From the NCBI GenBank assembly GCA_963802415.1, contig CAWDIH010000001.1, positions 1,488,001 through 1,552,000 on the forward strand: a stretch of 64,000 bases of DNA. The letters are read 5' to 3'. The translations under genes were made by a program, and so were the position numbers. The notes beneath the pieces were generated by a model. That model saw nothing but the letters and a program-made list of their open reading frames with translations. It was not told the origin of the DNA and ran no database searches. The stretch is from DATAES01 sp963802415. GTDB taxonomy: Bacteria > Actinomycetota > Acidimicrobiia > Acidimicrobiales > JACDCH01. Below, one piece after another: positions 46,087-54,975 of the stretch. How positions within the stretch are numbered: the stretch's first letter is position 1; the number at the start of each line of letters is the position of its first letter.

Positions 46087-46767
46087 CTAGCGGCGCGCTC
46101 GACGCGAACCTGACACCGGTGTCATCTTACGACGCGACGTCGAGCCGAACAGGGACGCGAACGTGACCTCGGCCAGAGTGTCGGTGAGGTCGTCGCCACC
46201 GTCGATCTGCCCGGTCATGGCGTAGTAATTGCACCTTTCGACCATCGCCACGATCGCGAGAGCAGCGAGCTGCGGCTCAGGCACGACGGCGGGGCTGCGG
46301 GCGATGCGGTCGCCGAGGGCGACAGTGAAGCCACCCAGGAGGTCGGTGCCCAGGCGGCCGAACTTGCTCGTGTCGATCTCCGCCTCGGTCCATGCCCGGA
46401 TCACGGGACCGAACCGGCGGTGCAGATCGGCAAACCGCTCGAGCCACTCGCGCAGCATCGCGAAACCGGTTGCATCGGGAGTGAGATCACCGATGGAGTC
46501 GACGAGCGCGTTCCCCTCGTCGGCGACATCGCGCACGAGCGCGCGGAACAGGTCTTCCTTGTTCGCGAAGTAGAGATAGAACGTGCCGTGCGACGTCTTC
46601 GCCACCTTGACGATGTCGTCGACACGAGCGGCGTGATAGCCCTTCGCGCCGAAGACCACGATGCCCGCGTCCAGCAGCTTCCGCACCGTGCGCTGTCCGC
46701 GTGCCCGTAGCTCCCGACCTTCAGCCGGACTACCGACGCGGTGTGCGATCGGCGCGGCCTTCGGCAT
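46087..46767 (-). CDS. TetR-family transcriptional regulator, candidate master regulator of the TGAC-N6-GTCA regulon
   Basis: 226 residues. The N-terminal TetR helix-turn-helix is clear (GQRTVRKLLDAGIVVFGAKG, YHAARVDDIVKVAKTSHGTF, YLYFANKEDLFRALV). The C-terminal ligand domain includes VIRAWTEAEIDTSKFG. ATG 46767 was chosen because upstream in-frame starts overlap operator site 11, which then sits 30 bp upstream. Site 10 lies inside the last codons, before the downstream lipoprotein gene. It is the only regulator gene in the window with this operator at its own promoter, and it is divergent from an acyl-CoA synthetase. An acyl-CoA-responsive repressor, as KstR-like TetR proteins are, is inferred. 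Confidence 0.92.
   Translation of the reverse strand: MPKAAPIAHRVGSPAEGRELRARGQRTVRKLLDAGIVVFGAKGYHAARVDDIVKVAKTSHGTFYLYFANKEDLFRALVRDVADEGNALVDSIGDLTPDATGFAMLREWLERFADLHRRFGPVIRAWTEAEIDTSKFGRLGTDLLGGFTVALGDRIARSPAVVPEPQLAALAIVAMVERCNYYAMTGQIDGGDDLTDTLAEVTFASLFGSTSRRKMTPVSGSRRARR
46108..46124. promoter_or_regulatory. TGAC-N6-GTCA operator, site 10
   Basis: ACCTGACACCGGTGTCA lies within the last codons of tetR and 40 bp upstream of the lipoprotein start (46068). It could give the lipoprotein its own regulated promoter, or reduce read-through from tetR. Confidence 0.65.
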
Positions 46768-46796
46768 CGCCGATCCACGGTAGTGGCACCGGTTGT

Positions 46797-46811
46797 CTGA
46801 CATCGGCGTCA
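46797..46811. promoter_or_regulatory. TGAC-N6-GTCA operator, site 11
   Basis: CTGACATCGGCGTCA lies between tetR (start 46767, minus) and the acyl-CoA synthetase (start 46839, plus), about 30 bp from each. It fits autoregulation of tetR. Only the four-base half-sites match perfectly, so binding may be weaker, as often seen for autoregulatory sites. Confidence 0.62.
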
Positions 46812-46838
46812 TGGTGAGCCGGTACGCTGCACCTTCCG

Positions 46839-48545
46839 ATGAGTGCCCGCACTGCACCAGCGCCCGGGCAAGCCCCGCTGCCCGCGCCCAACGCCGCTGC
46901 GTTGTTGCGCCGGAACGGGATCGGCGACGCGACGGCATCGCGCGCCGCGATCCACTTCGACAATCGCACGTGGACACACGCAGACTTCCTCGCCGAGTCC
47001 GTTCGATGGGCGAACCTCTTCCTTGCGCACGGACCGAGCACACCTGACGGCGTGTTGCACATCGGAGTACTGCTCGACAACACACCCGACTATCTATTCG
47101 CGCTCGGCGGCGCCGCTCTGTCGGGCGCCGTCGTCGTGGGGCTGAACCACACTCGACGAGGCGAGCATCTTTGGCGCGACATCGAGCACACCCACGTCGG
47201 TCTGATCATCACCGAGGCACGACATCGCGAGCTGCTCCGGCCGTTCGAGTCGAGGCTCCCGCGCGTGCTGTTGGAGGACGCCCTCGCAGAAGCGATCGGC
47301 AGCGCGTCGGACGAGGACCCCGGCCTCGAGCCTGACGTCGGCTCGCGATGGGCGCTCATCTTCACGTCCGGGACGTCCTCGGCACCGAAAGCGGTGATGT
47401 GCACGCAGCGCCGCCTTCTGCAGACCGGGGTGCGCATGGCCGCGATCATGGACCTCGGTCCTGACGACGTCGGCTATGTCTGCATGCCGCTGTTCCACTC
47501 CAACGCGCTCATGGTCGGATGGGCTCCGTCGCTCGCCGTCGGTGCGTCGGTCGCGCTCGCTCGTCGCTTCAGCGCGTCGGGATGGCTGCCCGACGTCCGC
47601 CGTTACGGGGCCACGTACTTCAACTACACCGGCAAGCCCTTGTCCTATCTCGTCGCCACGCCAGAGCGACCGGATGATGTCGACAACCCGGTGCGGGTCG
47701 CGTTCGGCAACGAGGGCTCGCCCGAGGTGGTCGAGCAGTTCTCCCGTCGCTTCGGCGTCGAGGTGATCGACGCCTTCGGCGCGACAGAAGGCGGCATCGC
47801 CGTCAACCGGGACGACGGCGTGCGCACCGGATCAGTCGGCAAGGTGGGTGACACCGTGAAGGTGGTCGACGAATCCGGTGCCGAACTTCCGCGTGCGACG
47901 TTCGGCGAGGAAGGACGGCTCCTGAACGCCGACGAGTGCGTCGGGGAGATCGTCAACACCGCCGGCGCAGGTCCGTTCGAGGGCTACTACAACAACGACG
48001 AGGCGACATCGGCGACGTTGCGCAACGGCTGGTACTGGTCCGGCGACCTCGGCTACGTGGACGACGACGGCTTCTTGTATTTCGCCGGCCGCACCGCCGA
48101 ATGGATCCGCGTCGACGGTGAGAACTTTCCCGCCGGCCCGATCGAGGCCGCGGTCGGACGCCATCCCGACGTCGTCCTCGCCGCGGTGTACGGCGTACCG
48201 GACGAACACGCAGGCGACCAAGTGATGGCGGCGCTGCGGTTGCGAGCGGGCGCCTCGTTCAACCCGGACTCGTTCGCGGCGTTCGTGGACTCCGCCGCGG
48301 GTGTCGGCCCGAAGTGGCGTCCCCGGTACGTGCGAGTGGTCGACGAGTTTCCGTCGACCGGCACCAACAAGATCGTGAAGCGCACCTTGGTGCGCGAGAA
48401 GTACCGTCACGACCTCTGCGGCGACGACGAGCTGTGGGTGCGCGATCGCGGTACAGGCTCTTTCCGCGCGTTCACCGACGACGACGAGCGCGCGCTGCAT
48501 GCGGCGCTCGACGCTGCCGGCCGCGGTCGCTTCTGGGATCTGTAG
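46839..48545 (+). CDS. Acyl-CoA synthetase (FadD17-like)
   Basis: A 568-residue AMP-binding enzyme. The phosphate loop is FTSGTSSAPKAV, an unusual SS in place of TG as in some mycobacterial sterol-associated FadD proteins. The region VIDAFGATEGG and the hinge YFAGRTAEWIRVDGENFP follow, with the catalytic-Lys region STGTNKIVKRTLV. It activates a carboxylic acid, possibly a sterol-type side chain by analogy. ATG 46839 is 27 bp after operator site 11. The ACAD starts on the base after its stop, so both belong to one transcript. Confidence 0.9.
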   Translation: MSARTAPAPGQAPLPAPNAAALLRRNGIGDATASRAAIHFDNRTWTHADFLAESVRWANLFLAHGPSTPDGVLHIGVLLDNTPDYLFALGGAALSGAVVVGLNHTRRGEHLWRDIEHTHVGLIITEARHRELLRPFESRLPRVLLEDALAEAIGSASDEDPGLEPDVGSRWALIFTSGTSSAPKAVMCTQRRLLQTGVRMAAIMDLGPDDVGYVCMPLFHSNALMVGWAPSLAVGASVALARRFSASGWLPDVRRYGATYFNYTGKPLSYLVATPERPDDVDNPVRVAFGNEGSPEVVEQFSRRFGVEVIDAFGATEGGIAVNRDDGVRTGSVGKVGDTVKVVDESGAELPRATFGEEGRLLNADECVGEIVNTAGAGPFEGYYNNDEATSATLRNGWYWSGDLGYVDDDGFLYFAGRTAEWIRVDGENFPAGPIEAAVGRHPDVVLAAVYGVPDEHAGDQVMAALRLRAGASFNPDSFAAFVDSAAGVGPKWRPRYVRVVDEFPSTGTNKIVKRTLVREKYRHDLCGDDELWVRDRGTGSFRAFTDDDERALHAALDAAGRGRFWDL

Positions 48546-49685
48546 GTGGATCTGTCCTTCTCGCCGGCGGAACAAGCGTTCGCGTACGAGATCCGGGACT
48601 GGCTGCGCGCCAACGCCGAGCCGTCGCCCCCGTTCGCATCCGTCGACGACGAGTTCGAGTGGGGACGCCGGTGGCAAGCGCGGCTTGCCGCCGACCGATG
48701 GGTCGGGATCCACTGGCCGCGGCGATACGGCGGTCGCGACGCGACGCCGGTCGAAGTCGCGCTCTACAACGCCGAGTACGCCCGAAGCCAGGCCCCGCAA
48801 CCCGTCAATCGCGTCGGCATCAACCTCGCCGGCCCGACGCTGCTCGCCCACGGCACGGACGAGCAGAAGGAGCGTTGGCTCCCCAGCATCCTCGACGCGA
48901 GCGAGCTGTGGTGCCAGCTGTTCAGCGAGCCCGGTGCGGGCAGTGACCTCGCATCGTTGACCACACGTGCGACGCCGATCGACGACGGCTGGCTCCTCAC
49001 CGGACAGAAGGTGTGGACCTCGTATGCGCAGCACGCCCGCTGGGGGATCTGTCTCGCCCGCTCGACGCCGCTCGGTGACGCTCCGAAGCACAAAGGCATC
49101 TCGTGCTTTGTGGTCGACATGCAGACGGATGGCATCGACATCCGCTCGCTGCGCCAGATCACGGGTGAAGCGGAGTTCAACGAGGTCTTCCTCGACGAGG
49201 TCGTCGTACCGGCAGACCATCTCGTCGGCGACCTGAACCAGGGATGGGCCGTGGCCAACACGACGCTCGCGCACGAGCGCGGCACGTCGTTCCCGTTCAA
49301 GGAACAGGTCGTCCACGAGGGGTACCTCGACGAGTTGTTCTCGCTCGCAGATGCGCGCGGCCGGTTCGACGACGTCGATGTCGCCGACATGCTCACGCAA
49401 GCGTTCGTGGAGTTGCAGATCCTGCGGTTGCACAACTGGCGGACGCTTTCGCGCCTCGGCCGCGGCGCGCAGCCCGGTCCCGAGTCGAGCATCGTCAAGC
49501 TGGCGTGGACGGACATGACGCAGCACCTGTCCGACGCGGCCCTCGACGTGCTGGGCCCGGACGCGCCGCTGTCCGGGCCGTGGTCTCGTCAGTGGCTGTG
49601 GTCGAAGGCAGCGTCGATCGCCGGCGGCACGAGCGAGATCCAACGCACCATCATCGGCGAACGCCTCCTCGGCCTCCCCCGCTAA
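48546..49685 (+). CDS. Acyl-CoA dehydrogenase (FadE-type)
   Basis: An intact 379-residue ACAD starting at GTG 48546 (VDLSFSPAEQAFAYEIRDWL). It has LWCQLFSEPGAGSDLASLTT, GWLLTGQKVWTSYAQHARWG, and the C-terminal AGGTSEIQRTIIGERLLGLP. The combination resembles the long chains of sterol-type FadE pairs. No short partner is adjacent; the short ACAD at 63302 or one outside the window could serve. It follows the acyl-CoA synthetase without a gap and is closed by repeat A 6 bp after the stop. Confidence 0.92.
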   Translation: MDLSFSPAEQAFAYEIRDWLRANAEPSPPFASVDDEFEWGRRWQARLAADRWVGIHWPRRYGGRDATPVEVALYNAEYARSQAPQPVNRVGINLAGPTLLAHGTDEQKERWLPSILDASELWCQLFSEPGAGSDLASLTTRATPIDDGWLLTGQKVWTSYAQHARWGICLARSTPLGDAPKHKGISCFVVDMQTDGIDIRSLRQITGEAEFNEVFLDEVVVPADHLVGDLNQGWAVANTTLAHERGTSFPFKEQVVHEGYLDELFSLADARGRFDDVDVADMLTQAFVELQILRLHNWRTLSRLGRGAQPGPESSIVKLAWTDMTQHLSDAALDVLGPDAPLSGPWSRQWLWSKAASIAGGTSEIQRTIIGERLLGLPR

Positions 49686-49690
49686 CGAGG

Positions 49691-49742
49691 CGAATGTTGG
49701 ATGGAAGCGGGCGCTATAGCGCCCGTTTCTCCCCGGAGTTCG
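49691..49742. repeat. Repeat A hairpin (GCTATAGC core), copy 4
   Basis: CGAATGTTGGATGG, GGGCGCTATAGCGCCC, then CCCCGGAGTTCG. It lies between the convergent ACAD (stop 49685) and the isomerase (stop 49750). The position, with a few bases on either side, is the same as in copies 1 and 3. Confidence 0.8.
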
Positions 49743-49749
49743 GCGGGAG

Positions 49750-50469
49750 TCAGCCGAGGTGGACGCTCAGGAAGGCCTCGGCGACGGGGCGATCGCCGAT
49801 CACGTCGAGTTGATCGAGTGGGACGCGGCTGTACAGCCCGAGCAGGAGATCCGAAGCGCGGCCGCGTAGCGCGACATCACCCTTGGCGTGGATCGGCTCG
49901 ACCTGTCCATCGGGATGGACGAACCACTCGCCGTCGAAATCGGTGCAATGGAGATGCACCGACCCGGGCAACGGGGCTGCGTCTTTCGTCAACGCAGGTC
50001 GGGCGAGCGTGACGAACTCATCGATGGCGTCGGAGGCGATCTCCGGAGCGATCGGATCGATGGCGACACCGGCGGCGGCCTGCGCGTCCCAGCGATGCAC
50101 GGCCGCTTCTTGCACCTGATGGCGCGTCACGAAGGCGACGTCCTCCTGTGCCGTCCACGTCCACACGTGTTGCTGCGGGTCGGCCGACCGGAGCACCTCG
50201 ACCATCCGCTGCAGCGCCTCACGTCCCAAGTCCACGAGCGCGGTCGCCTCGACGGCTCGATCCCCGCCGGCGCCGTCGCCCTCGACGATGCGGGCCCAGA
50301 AGGCGTGGACACTTGTCAGGTGCTGCGCCAGGTCGGCGATGCGCCATTCCGGACACGACGGCACGCGAGCCTGCAGGTCGGCGGCGGCCTCGATCGCGTC
50401 CCAGAATCGGTTGCCTTCAGTGGTGATCGCTTCGAGTTGCTGGTCGAGGTCGAGACGGCTCTGGTTCAC
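49750..50469 (-). CDS. Maleylpyruvate-isomerase-family mycothiol-dependent enzyme
   Basis: A 239-residue DinB-fold protein. The N-terminal metal/thiol domain shows WRIADLAQHLTSVHAFWARI and the later RHQVQEAAVHRWDAQ, supplying the His-Glu-His type metal set. The C-terminal domain (VHLHCTDFDGEWFV, GRASDLLLGLYSRV) is the SCP2-like extension typical of mycothiol-dependent isomerases. GTG 50469 overlaps the GMC stop (GTGA). It is the last gene of the hyuB-hyuA-GMC operon. It supports an actinobacterial host, because mycothiol is confined to that phylum. Confidence 0.9.
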   Translation of the reverse strand: MNQSRLDLDQQLEAITTEGNRFWDAIEAAADLQARVPSCPEWRIADLAQHLTSVHAFWARIVEGDGAGGDRAVEATALVDLGREALQRMVEVLRSADPQQHVWTWTAQEDVAFVTRHQVQEAAVHRWDAQAAAGVAIDPIAPEIASDAIDEFVTLARPALTKDAAPLPGSVHLHCTDFDGEWFVHPDGQVEPIHAKGDVALRGRASDLLLGLYSRVPLDQLDVIGDRPVAEAFLSVHLG

Positions 50470-52163
50470 GGCGTGACGCTAGCCATCAGGCACGCGGCGC
50501 GATGCGCCAGCGCCACGAGGGTGAGCGTCGGGTTGTAACCGGCAGAGGTCACGAACACCGACGAATCGGCGCAGATCATGTTCTCGACGTCGTGGAACCG
50601 GCTCGCCGCGTCGACCACCGACGTGTGCGGATCGTCGCCCATCCGGCAGGTGCCCATGACGTGGCGCGACGCCGGTGCAATGCCGAGTGGGCTCACGTCG
50701 TGCAGCTCGAGGTCACCCTGTGGCGGCGACGTGGTCGAGAACGCGAAGTCGGCGCCGGCGTCCTTCATGACCGCTTCGAGCAACGGCGCGAAGTGGTCGG
50801 ACGCGACCAGCTCGTGCGTGTGTGGCGCGTAGGTGACCCGACCCGCACGGAACCCCCACGCATCGACGACGGCCGGATCGAGGTCGATGCGGTTGGTCGA
50901 CTGCGGCAGATCCTCGGCCTGCATCGTGAATGCGAAGAGTCGGTCTCGGATGGCCGAGTCGCGCATCGATCGATTGTGTTGCGGGCCCGACGGATACGTC
51001 GTCGCCTCCATCAGGGGACTTCCACCGCCACCGTGTTCGACCGTGCCCCCCCGGATCCAGGGCAGCCCGGCGGCGCGCGCCGCGGCGATGGCGTCGGGGT
51101 CCGGGACCATGAAGTCGTCGTGCAGGTGGGTCACGCTGCGGCCTCGTTCGCCGTGCAACGAGAACGGGAAGATGCCGACGGTGAACGTCTGGAAGTGGTA
51201 CATGAGATTTCGGCCGACGATTCCGGACGAGTTGCCGACGTCGGATCGCAGCAGCAACCGCGGCGTCTCGAAGGCGCCGGCGGCGAGCACGACGTGTGAG
51301 GAGCGCACTTCCCGTGTGACATTTCCGGCGGCGACGTCGAGGTAACGGACACCCGTTGTTCGTCGTCCGCTCGCGTCGAGCACGATCTCCGTCACATACG
51401 ACTCGGGCCGCACCACGCACCGCCCGGTGCGCAGCGCGCGGCGAAGCGACGAGATCGGATCGCCCTTGGCGTGGATGGCGCACCCGTAACCGCCGCAGAA
51501 CCCGCAGTTGTTGCACGCGGGACGGTCGTCGTACGGCACGGAGTTCACACCCGTGGGGGCGCGGTACGGATGCAGCCCGCGGTTCACGGCCGCTTGCGAC
51601 GTGAGGACGGCGCCGAACATGTCGGGGCCGGGCGGCATCGGATACGGACCGCTTCGCCACGCCGCGAACGGGTTGGCGCCGGCGTCGCCAGCGACCCCGA
51701 TCAACCGCTCGGCCTCCGTGTAGTGCGGTTCGAGGTCGGCGTACTGCACGGGCCAATCGGCGACCATCGCGCCGTCGACGCCGCCACGAGCGGTGAACAG
51801 GTGGAAGTCCTCCTCGCGAAACCGCGGGAGCTTGGCGTCGGCATGGAAGCCGCCGCCACCGACGGTCGAGGGCAGGTTGTTGACCTCGCCAACGAACAAC
51901 CGCTCGCCGTCCGTGGCGCTCCGGCGATACGTGCGGGGTTCGAGAAGCGGGTCCGGGCCGAGGAAGTGGCGGCGGTGGAACTTGATCTCGTCGTTGGAGA
52001 GATCGCCCGATGGTTCGTAGGGCGCCTCGAGAGACAGAAGGTGGTTGCGACCCTTCTCGAGCACGATCACCGACCATCCCGCCGTCGTCAGGACGTCCGC
52101 CACAGTCGACCCACCGGGTCCGGAGCCGACGACGACCGCGTCGCAGTCGAGATCACCCGCCAC
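50466..52163 (-). CDS. GMC-family FAD-dependent oxidoreductase (large subunit)
   Basis: 565 residues from GTG 52163. The FAD-binding Rossmann motif VVVGSGPGGSTVADVL is at the N-terminus, and a Cys-rich loop CNNCGFCGGYGCAIHAKG follows. The C-terminal GMC domain ends SSVFVTSAGYNPTLTLVALA. It oxidises an alcohol, sugar or sterol hydroxyl. Its start overlaps the small-subunit gene by 11 bp. That small-subunit arrangement is known for membrane-associated gluconate and fructose dehydrogenase types, where electrons pass to the respiratory chain. A HMGTCRMGDD segment near the end is the usual GMC active-site region. Confidence 0.92.
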   Translation of the reverse strand: MAGDLDCDAVVVGSGPGGSTVADVLTTAGWSVIVLEKGRNHLLSLEAPYEPSGDLSNDEIKFHRRHFLGPDPLLEPRTYRRSATDGERLFVGEVNNLPSTVGGGGFHADAKLPRFREEDFHLFTARGGVDGAMVADWPVQYADLEPHYTEAERLIGVAGDAGANPFAAWRSGPYPMPPGPDMFGAVLTSQAAVNRGLHPYRAPTGVNSVPYDDRPACNNCGFCGGYGCAIHAKGDPISSLRRALRTGRCVVRPESYVTEIVLDASGRRTTGVRYLDVAAGNVTREVRSSHVVLAAGAFETPRLLLRSDVGNSSGIVGRNLMYHFQTFTVGIFPFSLHGERGRSVTHLHDDFMVPDPDAIAAARAAGLPWIRGGTVEHGGGGSPLMEATTYPSGPQHNRSMRDSAIRDRLFAFTMQAEDLPQSTNRIDLDPAVVDAWGFRAGRVTYAPHTHELVASDHFAPLLEAVMKDAGADFAFSTTSPPQGDLELHDVSPLGIAPASRHVMGTCRMGDDPHTSVVDAASRFHDVENMICADSSVFVTSAGYNPTLTLVALAHRAACLMASVTP

Positions 52164-52746
52164 GGGGGATCTCAGTCTTCGCGCGTCCCGACACTTCTTG
52201 GTCCGTGTAGCCCCGCGGCTGGATGTCGCCGATCCAAGCGATCGAGTCCCACCCGGCGTGCGCGCGGTTGCCCCCATAGACCGGATCGCCGTACGTGCCC
52301 TCGCACGCGTGCTCGTACAGCAGTCGCTTGAACGCACGATCGAGGTCGAGCCGGCTGTCCTGCTCTTCGGGCGCCACGTCGAGGAAGTCACGGCCGAGCG
52401 CGGCGAGACCGGCGCGATACCGCGGTTGGAGACCGACGACAGGTCCGTTGAACTCGCGCTCAGGCCGTCCTTGCGAGCCCTCGATGCGTGTGCGCCACGC
52501 AAGCTCTTCCATCGGTCCGAGGGGCAGCCAGTGGTCGAAGGACGCCTCGCCGCCCCAACGGCCCGAGAACGGTCCACCCGCGAAGATGCGAGGTGGATCG
52601 AATGCGAACGCACCGAGCAGCGTGTCGATGTAGTCGACGACGCCGGCGGCCGACGCCCCCGGCGCACCTTCGTCGTCCGGCGGGATCAGCCGATCGACGG
52701 CGGCGGACAAGACGGCGAGCTCGACCTCCTCGAAGAACGCGGGCAC
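52153..52746 (-). CDS. Gluconate 2-dehydrogenase subunit 3 family protein
   Basis: A 197-residue small subunit. MPAFFEEVELAVLSAAVDRL followed by IPPDDEGAPGASAAGVVDYI is the family signature. The C-terminal half has YRAGLAALGRDFLDVAPEEQ. No export signal is evident in this chain, although many relatives carry a twin-arginine signal; export could depend on another subunit, or the complex may be cytoplasmic. It overlaps the GMC large subunit by 11 bp and follows hyuA by 6 bp. Confidence 0.9.
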   Translation of the reverse strand: MPAFFEEVELAVLSAAVDRLIPPDDEGAPGASAAGVVDYIDTLLGAFAFDPPRIFAGGPFSGRWGGEASFDHWLPLGPMEELAWRTRIEGSQGRPEREFNGPVVGLQPRYRAGLAALGRDFLDVAPEEQDSRLDLDRAFKRLLYEHACEGTYGDPVYGGNRAHAGWDSIAWIGDIQPRGYTDQEVSGRAKTEIPRGG

Positions 52747-52752
52747 GATCGG

Positions 52753-54822
52753 TCAGTCGAGAGCAGGTTGCAGTTCGTAGGACCCGTGCGCGCCGAGCGT
52801 GCAGGACCAGCCCGGGGCGACCGCAACGACGGTGAAGGGTTCCTCGACGAGAGCGGGACCGCGGACGGAGGCGCCCGGTCCGAGGACGGCGCCGTCGTAG
52901 ACCGGTGTGGCGACATACTCTGCGCCCCAGTAGACCTCGCGCGACGGCTTGCGAGCCGAGTCGACGTCGGCGATCGATCCCAGCTCCGCGAGATGGTTCG
53001 GCTTCTCTGTCACGCCACGCGCCGTCAAGCGCACGCCTCGCACCTGCGGCTGCTGGTTGCGGAACGCGAACCCGCGGTCGGATTCGTGCAGGTCGTGGAA
53101 CCGTTGTGTGAGATCGAGCAGCCCGGTTGCGTCGAGGCTCTGGCCTTCGGGAACCGGGACGCTCATGTCGGAGTTCTGGCCGCTGTACGCCATCTGTACA
53201 GAGAGCTCCGTTGCGATCGAGCCGTGGTCGAGTCCCGCCGGCGCGAGCTCCTTCGTGGTCTCGTCGACGAGCTCGGTCATCAACGCTCGGACCCGTTCGA
53301 TGTCGACTTGGCTTATGGGCACGACGTACGAGCGGACGAGGTCGACGACGTAGTCGGCCACGAGCAGTCCCAGCGCGGAGAATGCAGGCGCGGTCTTGGG
53401 GACGAGCACGCGGCGGGAGCCGAGCTCGGTGGCCAGCGCGCAGGCGTGGAGGGGACCGTTGCCGCCGTACGCGATCACGGCGAGGTCGCGCGGATCTGCA
53501 CCGTAGGACGACAGCACACGTCGCATGGCGTTGGCCATATTGGCGTTGACGATGCGTTCGATGCCCCATGCGGCTTCGACGAGGTCGATGCCGAGCGGCG
53601 CGGCCACGTCGATTTCGATGGCGGCACGCGACACATCCGCGTCGAGCGTCATTCGCCCGCCGGCGAAGCCTTCGGTGGGTAGGTACCCGAGCACGCAATC
53701 AGCGTCGGTGACGGTCGCGTCGGTGCCGCCTCGTCCGTAGCACGCCGGTCCTGGCACCGACCCCGCCGATTCGGGTCCGACCAACAGCGCCCCTTGACGC
53801 ACCCGCGCGATCGAACCGCCGCCCGCGCCGACGGAGCGGACGTCGACCATCGGGATACCGATGTAGTAGCGGTAGCGCCACGTGCGATCGGTGCGTACCT
53901 CCGGACGTCCGTCACGCACGAGGCACGTGTCGAAGGACGTGCCGCCCATGTCGACGGCGATGAAGTCGGAGGCCCCGCCGGCGCGTGCCGCCAACGCGGA
54001 GCCCATCACGCCGCCCGTCGGTCCCGAGCCCAGCAGCGTGACGGCGCGCTTGGCCACGTAGTCGGGCGGCATCACGCCTCCCGTGGCCTGCATGATCAGC
54101 ACCTGTCCCGCGTACCCGGCGGCTCGCAGTTGCTCGACCAGGTGCGAGGTGTAGTGAGCGATGCGCGGCGCGACATAGGCGTTGACGAGCGTGGTCGAGA
54201 CGCGTTCGAACTCGGGGCCCGCGGCCATCACCTCATGGGAGAGCGACACGTGTTCGACGTCGGGGTACTCCTCTTCGATGAGCTCGAGCGTGCGGCGCTC
54301 GTGAGCGGGGTTCACGAACGAGAACAGGTACATGACGGCGATCGAGGTGCACCCGAGTTGCTTCAGTCGGCGGATGCCCGCTCGCACGGCATCCTCGTCG
54401 AGAGGTAACAGCACCTCCCCGTCGTACGCACACCGTTCGGGGATGGGGATGCGAGCCCGGCGTCTGGCGATCGGCGGCGGCGCGGGGTACGACGGGTCCC
54501 AGATCTCTTCCTTGTGCACTCGGCGCATCTCGATCTCGTCGCGATGACCGCGTGTGACGAGCAGGCCCGTGGGCGCGCCGTCCATCTCGATCATGGTGTT
54601 GTCGGCTGTCGTGGTGCCGTGGACGACGACGTCGAGGTTGCGGCACAGGTCACCGAGGTCGAGGCTGAAACGTTCGGCAAGCTGCTCGAGGCCCCGCATG
54701 ACGCCGATGGACTGGTCCTCGGGCGTCGACGGCGTCTTGTCCAGCACGACCTCGCCGTCGGGGGTCACGCAGATGAGGTCGGTGAACGTCCCCCCGACGT
54801 CACACCCGATCCGGTAGCCCAC
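52753..54822 (-). CDS. hyuA: Hydantoinase/oxoprolinase family protein, subunit A (HyuA)
   Basis: A 689-residue ATP-dependent amidohydrolase/carboxylase-type subunit. The actin-like phosphate motif GCDVGGTFTD is near the N-terminus, then HGTTTADN, DMGGTSFDTCLV and a second phosphate-binding region at YGGNGPLHA. HyuA and HyuB together hydrolyse N-methylhydantoin or 5-oxoproline, or carboxylate acetone or acetophenone, at the expense of ATP. GTG 54822 gives the expected length. It is separated from hyuB by a 153-bp gap filled with two repeat C hairpins. No gamma subunit of the acetone carboxylase type was seen, favouring a hydantoinase-like activity. Confidence 0.93.
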   Translation of the reverse strand: MGYRIGCDVGGTFTDLICVTPDGEVVLDKTPSTPEDQSIGVMRGLEQLAERFSLDLGDLCRNLDVVVHGTTTADNTMIEMDGAPTGLLVTRGHRDEIEMRRVHKEEIWDPSYPAPPPIARRRARIPIPERCAYDGEVLLPLDEDAVRAGIRRLKQLGCTSIAVMYLFSFVNPAHERRTLELIEEEYPDVEHVSLSHEVMAAGPEFERVSTTLVNAYVAPRIAHYTSHLVEQLRAAGYAGQVLIMQATGGVMPPDYVAKRAVTLLGSGPTGGVMGSALAARAGGASDFIAVDMGGTSFDTCLVRDGRPEVRTDRTWRYRYYIGIPMVDVRSVGAGGGSIARVRQGALLVGPESAGSVPGPACYGRGGTDATVTDADCVLGYLPTEGFAGGRMTLDADVSRAAIEIDVAAPLGIDLVEAAWGIERIVNANMANAMRRVLSSYGADPRDLAVIAYGGNGPLHACALATELGSRRVLVPKTAPAFSALGLLVADYVVDLVRSYVVPISQVDIERVRALMTELVDETTKELAPAGLDHGSIATELSVQMAYSGQNSDMSVPVPEGQSLDATGLLDLTQRFHDLHESDRGFAFRNQQPQVRGVRLTARGVTEKPNHLAELGSIADVDSARKPSREVYWGAEYVATPVYDGAVLGPGASVRGPALVEEPFTVVAVAPGWSCTLGAHGSYELQPALD

Positions 54823-54850
54823 CTCGCCTCACCTCCTCCTCCTGCGGGAT

Positions 54851-54961
54851 CGCACGTGCAATGACGTGTCGTTTTGACACGTGGATGCACGTGCGACGCG
54901 GGGGTGTGGGATCGCACGTGCAATGACGTCTCGTTTTGACACGTGGATGCACGTGCGACGC
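54851..54961. repeat. Repeat C hairpin, two tandem copies inside the hyu operon
   Basis: Two near-identical 49-bp units at 54851-54899 and 54913-54961, period 62 bp. Each begins CGCACGTGCAATGACGT and ends GATGCACGTGCGACGC. The inner dyad is GTGTCG-TTT-TGACAC in the first, with GTCTCG replacing GTGTCG in the second. Together they occupy most of the gap between hyuB and hyuA, so they could attenuate or process the mRNA between the two subunits. A diverged copy is at 2019. Confidence 0.85.
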
Positions 54962-54975
54962 AATGGAGGCGTGGG

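Noticed and set aside
49750..50469. Mycothiol-dependent isomerase as evidence of gentisate degradation
   Set aside because: No gentisate dioxygenase or fumarylpyruvate hydrolase is nearby, and the DinB/MPI family is broad, so the specific pathway is not supported.
54851..54961. Insertion sequence or attachment site between hyuB and hyuA
   Set aside because: No transposase or integrase gene is present and there are no target duplications. The two units are hairpins matching the intergenic element at 2019.
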